Source: Ascochyta rabiei
Lineage: Eukaryota; Ascomycota; Dothideomycetes; Pleosporales; Didymellaceae
Reading direction: 5' to 3'
DNA length: 64,000 nt
Assembly (NCBI RefSeq): GCF_004011695.2
Contig: NC_082407.1
Span: 2,232,001-2,296,000 of the forward strand
In this document: positions 1 through 8,621 of the stretch, piece after piece
Layout of the letters: each line of letters opens with the position of its first letter
Numbering within the stretch: position 1 is the stretch's first letter
The notes under the pieces: generated by a model
Seen by the model: only the letters and a program-made list of their open reading frames with translations
Told to the model about the DNA's origin: nothing
The model's database searches: none
Program-made: the position numbers and the translations under genes

Positions 1-728
1 CCAGAATCGCCCAGGTTGGCGACCTCGACGTTGCCGTCTGGCTCGGCGACGGCCAGGCAGGCGGTGCTGCCGCCGCCTTCAATGCTGTCGTCCTCGGTGA
101 CCTCGTCGTAGGCCACCTGCAGCAGCTCCCTGGGGTGCAGCTCGGTGGTGTTGAAGCCGTGGGGGAAGGAGCGCGCAGCACAGGCCATGTACTCGCACAG
201 GCCGTGGGAGAAGTCGGCGGGGTCCAGGCCAGACTCGACCCAGCCGCCTACGCCGTCGGCGACGCCAAAGGTTGTGGTGTGGGAGTCGCCGACCTGGGTG
301 TAGAAGAGGGCATCCTGGCCGCTGCGCAGCCGCTTGCGCTTGTCGACGCTCTCCTTGCACTCGGCCCAGTCGTCGTGGCGCTTTGTGGGGTCGTGCAGCG
401 GGTTGGTGAACAGGTTCTGCTGTGCATTGAAGCGGTCCTGCTTGGCCGAGTACGAGGCGGCGACGTGGTAGGAGAAGAGGGGCGGGCTGGTGGCGTGGGG
501 CGCGGTGGCGTGGAGGGACCGCAGGCCGGCTGGGTTCGGTGTGGTGTCTCTGTGCAGCGGACAGGTGGGCAGGGCCGAGGGGCGCGGCGTGTGCAGGCTG
601 GCGGTGCGCGTCGCGTGGGCGGGCGCCAGCAGGGTGGCGGCGGAGAGGGCGAAGAGGAACAGGCCCGAGGCTGCACGGCGCGAAGGCAGGCGTGCAGCGC
701 TCGCGGCGTTCGTGATGGCATACGACAT
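1..728 (-). CDS. PTC7: PTC7-type mitochondrial PP2C phosphatase (5' part, runs off left edge)
   Basis: The minus strand is open from ATG at 728 to the window edge (242 codons). It encodes the N-terminal part of a metal-dependent PP2C serine/threonine phosphatase of the PTC7 family. Family members act in mitochondria and dephosphorylate proteins of coenzyme Q synthesis. Visible: a basic, Ser/Ala-rich presequence (about residues 1-40, with a hydrophobic stretch near 22-38 that could be a membrane segment), then the PP2C core with GQDALF, FGVADGVGGW (acidic metal-binding Asp) and GGGSTACLAV, ending in the LGDSG motif at the edge. No intron is visible. Longer ORFs in other frames here are GC-rich shadows. 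It is divergent from PRP4 at 1220. The family call is firm; the location is inferred from the family. Confidence 0.88.
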   Translation of the reverse strand, partial: MSYAITNAASAARLPSRRAASGLFLFALSAATLLAPAHATRTASLHTPRPSALPTCPLHRDTTPNPAGLRSLHATAPHATSPPLFSYHVAASYSAKQDRFNAQQNLFTNPLHDPTKRHDDWAECKESVDKRKRLRSGQDALFYTQVGDSHTTTFGVADGVGGWVESGLDPADFSHGLCEYMACAARSFPHGFNTTELHPRELLQVAYDEVTEDDSIEGGGSTACLAVAEPDGNVEVANLGDS

Positions 729-1219
729 GGCCGCGGCCCAGGCCTCTGGATCAGGCGTCAGGAGGGGGCGGGGGCGGGGGCGGGCAGTGCGAGCTGGGGA
801 GGGCGCGGGGAGGGCGCTGGAGAGGGCGCGGGCGCGGGCAGTGCGAGAGTGCGACGGCGTGGTGGGCGCTGGGGAGGGCGCTGGAGAGGGCGCGGGCGCG
901 GGCAGTGCGAGAGTGCGACGGCGTGGTGGGCGCTGGGGAGGGCGCTGGAGAGGGCGCGGGCGCGGGTAGTGCGAGAGTGCGCACAGCGACGGCGTGGTGG
1001 GCGCTGGGGAGGGTGCGGGCGCGGGCAGTGGGCAGTCACCAGTGCGAGGATGCGCACGGCGACGGCGCAAGGGCCTCCTGTCGCGACGACGGCAGCGCTA
1101 GCCCAGGCGCGGGCGCGGGCGCGGGCTGGGGAAGGCGTAAACGTCTTTTCTCTCGTGCGCCGCTCCATGCCACCGCCGACCTTGCGCGCCGCACCAGCAG
1201 AGGGGCACCGTCAGCCAGC
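729..1219. promoter_or_regulatory. Divergent intergenic region between PTC7 and PRP4
   Basis: These 491 bp separate two start codons pointing away from each other, so the region should hold both promoters. It is extremely GC-rich and mostly filled by a tandem repeat at about 800-1030. No TATA box is visible. The promoter role is inferred from gene orientation. Confidence 0.6.
800..1030. repeat. GC-rich tandem repeat, unit about 64 bp
   Basis: About 3.5 copies of a 64-bp unit. Each begins with GGGCGCTGGGGAGGGCGCTG (the first copy slightly diverged) and continues through GCGGGCGCGGGCAGTGCGAG to GACGGCGTGGT. Copies lie at about 800-863, 864-927, 928-998 (with a short insertion) and a partial one at 999-1030. 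One strand is nearly all G/C and purine-rich. Confidence 0.85.
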
Positions 1220-2832
1220 ATGAGCATGCACCCGGCGCGGCAGGCCTACGTCGAGGAGGAGAATGGCCCCTCCAATTCCGATCCCATGGACGGGATTGAC
1301 TACGCCAGCGTCCGTACGTAAAGAAAGACCTTCGCCTTCGCGCACCGCAGCCGCGACACTGGCTAACGTGCACAGCACTGGACCGCAACCATGCCATGCC
1401 CGGCTCCGGCCACGACATGGCCTCGGACATGCTCGCCGAGTTCGAGCGCAAGAAACGCGCCGCCAACCTGATCGTGCCCACCGCCGACCGCGACGTGAAG
1501 CTGCGACTGCGCTCGCTGAAGGAGCCCATCACCCTCTTCGGCGAAGGCCCCGCCGACCGCCGCGACCGTCTGCGCGCGCTGCTGGCACACGCAGCCGAGG
1601 CCGGAGGCGACGACGCCGAGGATGCCGTCATGGAAGACGCCGAAGCCCCGGCCGACGAGCAGGAGGAGTTCTACACCCAGGGCACGCAGTCGCTGCTGGA
1701 CGCGCGACGAGACATGGCCACCTACTCGCTCCCGCGCGCCAAGCAACGCATCGCCTACCAGCGCCAGGAGGCCGCCATACCGCTGAAGGCACACGTCCAA
1801 CACCGCGACAAGGTCAAGCACACCCTGAAGGGCTTCGACCTGTACGGATCACAGACCGCCGACCGGCCCGTCAGCATCGTGCGAGTCTCGCCCAACGGCC
1901 AGTACGTCGCATACGGCACCTGGGGCGGCAAGGTCGCGCTGTTGGAAATCCCCAGCCTCGAGCAGAAAAAGGCCTACCGAGGCGGGCACACGGAGCGCGC
2001 CACCGGCATAGACTGGCTGCCCGGCGCGACACTGCCAGGCAGCACCGTGTCGTCGGGGAGCGTCAACTTTGCTTCCGGCGGCGCAGGGGGCAAGGTGCAG
2101 CTCTGGTCGCTGGACGACGACAAGCCACTGCGGACGCTGGAGGGCCACAGCGACCGTGTGTGCCGTGTGGCCTTCCACCCCTCCGCGCGCTACCTCGCCT
2201 CGGCCTCGGACGACACCACTTGGCGGCTCTGGAACGTCGAGACCGGACAGGAGCTCCTGACGCAAGAAGGCCACTCCAAGGAGGTCTACACCGTCACCTT
2301 TAACCAGGACGGCTCGCTGCTCGCCAGCGCCGGCCTGGACAGCATTGGCCGCGTGTGGGACGTCCGCACGGGGCGCGTCATCTACATGCTCGAGAGCCAC
2401 ATCAAGCCCATCTACGGCCTGGACTGGAGCACAGACGGCCACCGACTCCTCTCGGGCTCTGGAGACGGCTTCATCAAGTGCTGGGACGTACGAGCGATGC
2501 GCGAGTCCAACTCCATTGCCGCAAACACGGGCGGTGTCACAGACGTGCGATGGTATCAAGGCACCGACGGGCCGGCAAGCGGCGTGCCACTGCAGCCAAA
2601 CGACGAGGGCGAGCCTGTGCCGAAGAAAGCATCGACCTTTGTCGTGTCCTCGGGCTTCGACAAGAACATACAGATCTTCTCGGCCGACGACTGGGCCCAC
2701 TGCAAGACGCTGCGGGGCCACTCGGGCCCCGTCTTCAGCACCGACGTGACGAGCGACGCTGCGTGGATCGTCAGCGGAGGCAAAGACCGGACGGTGAAGC
2801 TCTGGTCGCGAGACGACAACAAGGGGATATGA
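1220..2832 (+). CDS. PRP4: U4/U6 snRNP splicing factor PRP4 (WD40 protein)
   Basis: Component of the U4/U6 and U4/U6.U5 snRNPs of the nuclear spliceosome, working with PRP3. Exon 1 is 1220-1313 and exon 2 is 1376-2832; the intron 1314-1375 has a GTACGT donor, a CTAAC branch site and a CACAG acceptor. The product is 516 aa. Exon 1 supplies an N-terminus (MSMHPARQAYVEE) that resembles fungal PRP4 starts, so this ATG is preferred over the internal one at 1396. The N-terminal PRP4/SFM motif, RLRSLKEPITLFGEGPADRR, lies near residues 73-92. Seven WD40 repeats fill about 185-516, with WD dipeptides such as GRVWDVRTG and KCWDVRA. The stop is at the end of the last blade. Fully intact. Confidence 0.93.
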
Positions 2833-2864
2833 CATGATATGAAACACGCTGCCGGAGGTAGTAG

Positions 2865-3045
2865 CACTCTGTAGCACTCTGCAGCACTCTGTAGCACTCT
2901 GTAGCACTTTGCAGCTCTGTAGCACTTTGCAGCTCTGTAGCACGCTGTAGCACTCTGTAGCACTTTGCAGCTCTGTAGCACGCTGTAGACTCTGTAGCAC
3001 TTTGCAGCACTCTTTGCAGCACTCTTTGCAGCACTCTTTGCAGCG
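2865..3045. repeat. Degenerate tandem repeat of GTAGCACTCT / TTTGCAGCTCT units
   Basis: Roughly 180 bp made of variants of GTAGCACTCT and GTAGCACTTTGCAGCTCT, ending in four TCTTTGCAGCAC copies. It begins about 30 bp after the PRP4 stop, so it probably lies in the 3' UTR or just beyond. Confidence 0.85.
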
Positions 3046-3705
3046 ACACCCAGAAGCGAGTCGTATCCAAGTCGTCTAGCACCGGTATACAAAGCAAGGC
3101 GTCTCGTACTGCACGAGCTTAGCACCGTCCTATTGCGTCATACCACAGTATGAGATTCGCAGCGTCCTACCTACCATACATACTATACATACTATACACA
3201 CCATACCTACCCTCAGACACCCATCCTTTTCAAGTTCAAATACATAGAAGAATTCACTTGATCTTTTCTTCTCCTTTTCTTCTCCTTCTCCTTCTCCTTC
3301 TTTCCTCTACCACCTTCCCTGCACTTTCCCTGCACTTTCCCTGCACTTTCCCTGCACTCCCAGTCCCATCCACTCCCATCCCTCCATCCCTCCCTCCACT
3401 CCACCCCTCCATTTCACCGAGACAATCTCCCAAGGTAATCGCTAGGGGATTCAGGAATCCAGGGATCCAGGAATCAAAGACTAAAGATAAGGAGGGATGG
3501 ATGGATGGATGAATGGATGGGTGGATGGGTATGGATCAGCCCTGTAGGGAACTGAGCCGAGCATGTCATGTTCATACTCATGGTCGGCCTTTGTATTTGT
3601 CAGCGTTGTGGTGGGCATGTGTGTTTGATTGTGAAGACTGTTTTATTTCTTTTCTTTTCTCATCATTTCGTGTCATATCATTTCATTTATTTCATTTCCT
3701 TTCAT

Positions 3706-3855
3706 GTCATTTCATTTCTTGTCATTTCATTTCTTGTCATTTCATTTCTTGTCATTTCATTTCTTGTCATTTCATTTCTTGTCATTTCATTTCTTGTCAT
3801 TTCATTTCTTGTCATTTCATTTCTTGTCATTTCATTTCTTGTCATTTCCTTTCCT
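3706..3855. repeat. 15-bp minisatellite (GTCATTTCATTTCTT)
   Basis: Nine perfect copies of GTCATTTCATTTCTT occupy 3706-3840, followed by a decayed partial copy and a T-rich tract. The strand asymmetry is nearly total: one strand is almost purine-free. Open frames across it exist only because 15 is divisible by three. Confidence 0.95.
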
Positions 3856-3964
3856 TTTTTTTCTTTTTTTTTTTCTTTTCTTCTTCTTCTCTTTTTGGTC
3901 GAACAGATGCGATGCGGTACGATGAGATGAGATGGGATGCGTCAAGTTCAGCGTAGATTCGTTA

Positions 3965-4008
3965 AGATCGGCCCCCTAGTGTTCGGCCACCCCTAGTGTT
4001 CGGCCACC
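3965..4008. repeat. Left terminal inverted repeat of the Fot1/pogo element
   Basis: Starts AGATCGGCCCCCTAGTG. The 17-bp word CCCTAGTGTTCGGCCAC occurs twice in tandem inside the TIR. Matches the right end (5699-5742) base for base over 44 bp. Confidence 0.95.
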
Positions 4009-4059
4009 TCACCCAAGTAAGCTTCACTATTTTGAGTCGTGATTTTTCAACAACAACGA

Positions 4060-5640
4060 TTACAATTGCCACTCTGTACACATAGACTGAAGCGTAAGAG
4101 CTGCTGCTGCTGCTGCCGCCTTTTTAGCTTCGTCTTCTCCTTGCCGTGATGCCTGCTCAGCTTGTAATGCTGCTGCCCGATCTATAGCAGCCTTAATCGC
4201 CTCAACGTTGCTATAGCGCTCATTTGGATTAACTTGAACTCGCTTTCTTGAGTGAGTAATAATAGCACTATCTAATTGATACTTGAGGCGTTGATTTTCA
4301 AATTCTAGCCGAGCTGCGCGGGTGTTGGCTCTGGCAATAGCCTTGCCTGCCTTGCCAAGCATCAGGCGTGTGCTCCGTGAATGAGATTCTGATAGAATAA
4401 GCTGCTGAGCCTTGTACAAGGCCTGTGAGCTCTGAGGCGTGGCAAACACGTCATCTGAGGCTTGAGTAGATGGTGGAGGAGTGATAGGCCGGCCTGATAC
4501 TTGAGATGAGAGCAGTACAAGGTCTGGGTTGTATAGGCAGAGGCCAGCAGCCTTCCACCCGGCTCGTATGACTCTCTCAGATAGTCCCTCATCTCTCGCC
4601 TTATTGTATGATGTGACAAAGCGCTCCTTCTTAATAGGTGCTGCGTCATCAAGTGCTGAGAGGGCTCGGATCCCGCTACGGTAACGAGATTTGAGTACTG
4701 AGAATGGAGCCAGATCTAGCGGCTGGAGGACGTGTGACGCGTGAGGCGGGAGGTATAGGAGATAGACCTTGCTCTGCTTACAGAGCCACATGAAGTCTAT
4801 CGGGATATGAGAGCCGTGGCCATCCAGTATAAGTAACCGCCAGCGACCGGGTTGAGGTGTAGTTTGAGGCAGAAAAATCCGCTTCAGCCACTCAGATCCA
4901 ATAGCATTTGACGTCCATCCATTCTCTGACGTTGTATAGAGCCAATCAGGTACCCCTTGTGCTGGGAACTACGTGGATTGTAGATGCTTGCCTTTGAAGA
5001 TGACTAGGCATTGAAGCTTCTTGCCAACGGCTGAGATGGACTCAATAATAGACACCCACTCACGATCCTCTGGGGATTTGACGTAAGCCTTCTTCTTTGA
5101 CGAGCTAGCAACCACACGGGAGTTGCTACATACCCCAAGGCCTACCCCAGTCTCATCCATGTTCCATATGTCCTCATATTGTATACCCAGCTTAATCCGC
5201 GTACGCTCAAACAACTCTAGAAACGCGCGTATAGTCTCATAGTTGGCTGCTGTAGTCCTTGCGCTCTCAATCTTTCGGCCAACTATAGAGGCGACGCGTG
5301 GGTTACGCGTGATGAAATGGGTTACCCATTTATGCCCGAGTGGCTCGTAGTCGCCGTTCATGTGGAGGATAAGGGTAGCCATTTCTCGTACGCGTGGATG
5401 GGAGGGTGGCTGTGCGCGTGAGTCCTCTTCAAGTATCCAATTTACTAGAAATTGCTCTTGTTCTGGAGTCAATCGCTGCTGTTGATGATGAGCTATCGCG
5501 TTGGGTTGGCGACCGCTGAGGCGCTCTTGGATCGTTGATCGGGGGACGCCATAGGCCTTGGCAGCCTGCCGTTGGCTTGTAAAAACACCAGAATTGAGAT
5601 CAGCGATAGCAGATTGTATAGCCACTTCACGGGGATCCAT
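4060..5640 (-). pseudogene. Fot1/pogo transposase interrupted by one in-frame TAG
   Basis: One reading frame runs from ATG at 5640 to the stop at 4060 (525 residues), broken only by TAG at 4971-4969 (codon 224). Order: a psq-type helix-turn-helix (about 5-45, RQAAKAYGVPRSTIQ), a CENP-B/Tnp HTH (about 57-115), then the DDE domain. Catalytic Asp are visible in NMDETG (D162), LILDGHGSH (D273) and LQPLDLAPF (D309), spaced as in pogo elements. The C-terminus is Ala-rich and probably coiled. The stop falls between the first and second Asp, so the product should be inactive. At this place TGG (Trp) to TAG is the simplest cause, which is CpA to TpA on the other strand. Confidence 0.9.
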
Positions 5641-5698
5641 TTTGATGGCGTGGCGTTGAGAGTATAGAGCGTCAAAAACAGAGTAACGCGTTGTGTTG

Positions 5699-5742
5699 GG
5701 TGGCCGAACACTAGGGGTGGCCGAACACTAGGGGGCCGATCT
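5699..5742. repeat. Right terminal inverted repeat of the Fot1/pogo element
   Basis: Perfect inverted copy of 3965-4008 with the same internal 17-bp direct duplication. It ends GGCCGATCT and is followed by the TA duplication at 5743-5744. Confidence 0.95.
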
Positions 5743-5863
5743 TAGATTCAGCGTAGATTCAGCGTAGATTCAGCGTAGATTCAGCGTAGATTCAGCGTAG
5801 ATTCAGCGTAGATTCAGCGTAGATTCAGCGTAGATTCAGCGTGGATTCAGCGTAGATTCAGCG
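5743..5863. repeat. 11-bp tandem array (TAGATTCAGCG), 11 copies, cut by the transposon
   Basis: Eleven head-to-tail copies of TAGATTCAGCG, one with a G substitution (TGGATTCAGCG). A remnant (TTCAGCGTAGATTCG) sits on the other side of the transposon at about 3946-3961. The element therefore inserted at a TA inside or at the border of this array. Confidence 0.93.
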
Positions 5864-7196
5864 TTACAATGGTCTTGTGTGGTGGAGTGTAGTGACTGAT
5901 GACGCGGTCTGCTTGTTTGTTTGTTTGTTTGTTGACGGCCTCTGCTTTGCCGAGCATGTAGCGTGCTCAGCCGGGAACCGCCGACTCGGCACACTGTCCC
6001 AGCACATGCCAAGCAGCGAGGGTCCAGAGAGGGACCGGATTCTAGAAGCCGGACTGTGAGTGGTGGAGGGCAAGGGGAGAGCGGCGGGAGCGGCAAGTGG
6101 GGGGATGTTTTTCTCTGCGTGCCGCACAGTACGCACCGCACACACGGCACACACCGCTGCAGCCTCACTTCTGCGCAGTGCGTACGCATGGCTGGCATGG
6201 GCGAATGGGAGGCGCGGGAAGACGGGGCGATGGGGAGCACTTCTTCGGCCTCGATTACGCCCTGGTTGGGCGTCGATGGGCACGAATGGGTGTTTCCATG
6301 AGGGTGGTCTGGTGTGGTGCTATGGCTGTGGGGTGTGGTGGTGGGCACACGGATGGTAGCGTGCGAGGTCGGGTGCATGCTGTTTGGCATAACAAGGTGA
6401 GACGAGGTTCAGTGGATGGGATTTATTCTGTGGTTTTTGCGCGTAGGGCTGGGTCAGAGGTAGGCGTGCTATAGGGTAGGTCGCGTAGGCGGAAGAGGTA
6501 CCTGCCCGCATTCCATCGATGGGCTATCCAACGTAGGCACGCCGATCTCGAGATGCAGATGCGCGACGTTGGACGTCCAGGATGAATCATGCATGTAGGG
6601 AGCCTAGGTGGGCGATGCAATGGCCCGACTCGGCTCGGGTGGAGCATGATCTGGGTACAAGTGGCACAGGTAGGAACATCAAACGCGGCGGCAAGAGGCG
6701 TGTTTGGATATGGTGACGGTGCAGGTGACTGGATGTGTGGCCTGTTGAGGCATGCACTCAGAATAGACACTGAAATTCAGAATAGAATAGAGGCAGGAAA
6801 TTGCAAAAAAGGCAGCGGTGCAGCCAATGAGGTGCGACTATGGCGGTGCAAAGCCGGCCGGCCGGTAGAGGCTCGGCAACGGAGGGATGAGCAGAGGGCG
6901 TGCAGTCAGCCGTGTTTGGCTGGGCCCGGTTGGGCGGATGACGAGGCACGGCAACGGGCAGCGATTCGTGGGTAGTCGGTGGTGGTGCGCGTCAGGACTC
7001 AGACGAGAATGAGGGCGAGCACAGAAGTACAGGAATGCATGTCTCCTTGCCAGAAATAGACAGGGACAGTGGCTGCAGAGGGCGGGCGGTGAGATGACTC
7101 GTGGGCGCGTGGGCAGAGGGATGATGACAGCATTGACTAGGGTCAGGCTCTGGACAGCTCGGCGAGGGCTGGTGAGCGCAAGTACCAAGTAGGTAG

Positions 7197-7256
7197 GCGG
7201 AAAGTGGGAAGTAGGAAGTAGGAAGTAGAAAGTAGGAAGTAGGAAGTGGGAAGTGC
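7197..7256. repeat. 7-bp GGAAGTA tandem repeat
   Basis: Eight or so imperfect copies of GGAAGTA in about 60 bp, inside gene-free DNA. Confidence 0.8.
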
Positions 7257-7785
7257 GTCGGCTGATGTGACGGAGGGCCTGGGTGGGTGAAGGGCGATGG
7301 GGTGGAGGATGTAAAGGGCGTCGGAGAAGAGCGGGCCGTGTTGCATGTTGCAGGGTTGCATGGCGTGCGCTCTGGGCTCGTGGTTGCACGGCGGTCAGCG
7401 CAGCAGTCACGTCGACGACGGTAGACAGGCGGCATGCGCACGGCGGGAGAGCAGCGGTCGCGCAGTCTGGCAGCGCGCCTCGGTCTTGTCTGTCTTCGGC
7501 CGCGTCGTCACGTTGTCATGCTGTCACGTTTTCACGTTTTCACTTTCTCACGTCTTCACGCTGCTCAGTGCTGCTCAGCGCTCGGTGGGCGCTCAGTGCC
7601 GCTCAGCGCTCGGCGCTGTTTCGTACTGCTCACAGCTCCGGCGAATCACGGTGCCGTGTACGGGGGAATTTCGTTCAAGGGCCGGCCCGCAAGTCGACCA
7701 GCTTACAGCGGTACGGCCTGTCGTACCAGAGTACGGAGTGCCTATGCCAACGACAGCCCTGGCCAGCCAAGCACGCAAGCAAGCA

Positions 7786-7812
7786 GACCCCAAGCGAGCA
7801 AGCGAGCAGGCG

Positions 7813-7844
<32 letters not shown>

Positions 7845-7852
7845 CGCACCCG
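7786..7852. repeat. CAAG/CGAG tetranucleotide microsatellite
   Basis: AGCAAGCGAGCAGGCGAGCA followed by a pure run of AAGC units, ending in CACGCACCCG-type units. Its open frames encode Ser/Lys/Gln/Ala repeats and are not considered genes. Confidence 0.85.
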
Positions 7853-8621
7853 CCCACGCACCCACGCACGCAGCAATCAGCGGCGCGACAAACGGGCGGC
7901 CAGAGTGACGCCGGTCCGGCCGTCTGTCACCGTGTCTGTGTCTGTCTGTCTGTCTGCCGCCGTCTGCCACGCTCCTGTCTGGCTCACCATGGCCGCCCTG
8001 GCATTCACGGCGGTCTTGTCTCCTGGCCTCATGGCAGCAGGGCAGGGCAAACGGGCGCGCGACGCCAGCCACTCGTTGCTGCCCTCTCTCGTGCGCTGAT
8101 GCAAGCCTACCCGACGCTGCTGGGGCGCCGAATGGGAGCCCCAGCCCGTGTTTCGCCTGCATCCCACGGAACTCACTCTCCCTCCCCCCCAGCACCCAGC
8201 ACGCGGTATCGTACCGGCCTAGCTCGTCCTGGCCGGCTGCTTCCTCTTCGGGCACACACCCCGCCTGCCTTTGCGCCTGCCATGGCGAGTCTGCGAGCGA
8301 GTCTGCGATAACTAGAACTAGCCTGCCCCCCCCCACCCGCCGACCCCAACACCCAAACCCTACCCTCACTTCGACTGCCCTCTTCCCGGCACGCTGCGCA
8401 CGCTGCACGCCGCTACACTCCGCTACACTCCGCTACACTCCGCTCGCTTTCTGGGAATCCGCACCGTCGCCGTTGCCTGCCCGTGCAATCGAGCCCGCTG
8501 CCACAAAAGCGCCCGCCTTCCAGTGCCCTGCCCTGCCATCGAGATTGCCCAAAGGAGCAATCCACACCGCCAGTCTCGGCCCACACCGGTACTTGGCTAC
8601 AAGATACCAGCACCGCCCCCC

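Larger units (their letters stand above)
2833..3964. other. Gene-free stretch rich in simple repeats
   Basis: Between PRP4 and the transposon there is no convincing gene, only low-complexity sequence. It holds the GTAGCACTCT-type repeat, TATACATACTATACAC repeats near 3177-3200, CTTCTCCTT pyrimidine tracts near 3265-3305, CCCTGCACTTT repeats near 3318-3358, a GGAT repeat near 3491-3534 and the 15-bp minisatellite at 3706-3855. Confidence 0.75.
3965..5742 (-). mobile_element. Fot1/pogo-type DNA transposon (Tc1/mariner superfamily), 1778 bp
   Basis: A complete element: 44-bp perfect terminal inverted repeats at 3965-4008 and 5699-5742, each flanked by TA (3963-3964 and 5743-5744), the target-site duplication of the superfamily. 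It carries one transposase on the minus strand with DDE_1 and CENP-B-type DNA-binding regions, typical of fungal Fot1/pogo elements of 1.8-2 kb. The transposase has one in-frame TAG, so this copy is probably non-autonomous but could be mobilised by a relative. The perfect TIRs suggest recent insertion. Confidence 0.93.
5864..8621. other. Gene-free region upstream of the bZIP gene
   Basis: About 2.75 kb with no family-like ORF on either strand. It contains a TTTG run (5911-5934), a GGAAGTA repeat (about 7197-7256), short TTTTCAC repeats (about 7528-7548), a CAAG run (7796-7852), a GTCT run (about 7930-7955) and CGCTACACTC repeats (about 8411-8440). Long ORFs here are low in complexity and look non-coding. 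The part nearest 8622 is probably the promoter and 5' UTR of the bZIP gene. Confidence 0.6.

Noticed and set aside
135..1223. Long plus-strand ORF (362 codons) over PTC7 and the GC repeat
   Set aside because: Arg/Gly/Ala-rich product of GC-rich repeats, antisense to a clear PP2C frame; no family features.
1849..3000. Minus-strand ORF of 383 codons antisense to PRP4
   Set aside because: Shadow of the WD40 gene extended through the TGTAGCACTC repeats.
3706..5863. Regular short repeats that could suggest a CRISPR array
   Set aside because: Head-to-tail minisatellites without unique spacers, in a eukaryotic genome.
7283..8311. Plus-strand ORF of 342 codons
   Set aside because: Composed of microsatellite-encoded repeats (SKQASKQAS) and Ser/Arg-rich sequence; three overlapping frames look alike, typical of non-coding GC-rich DNA.
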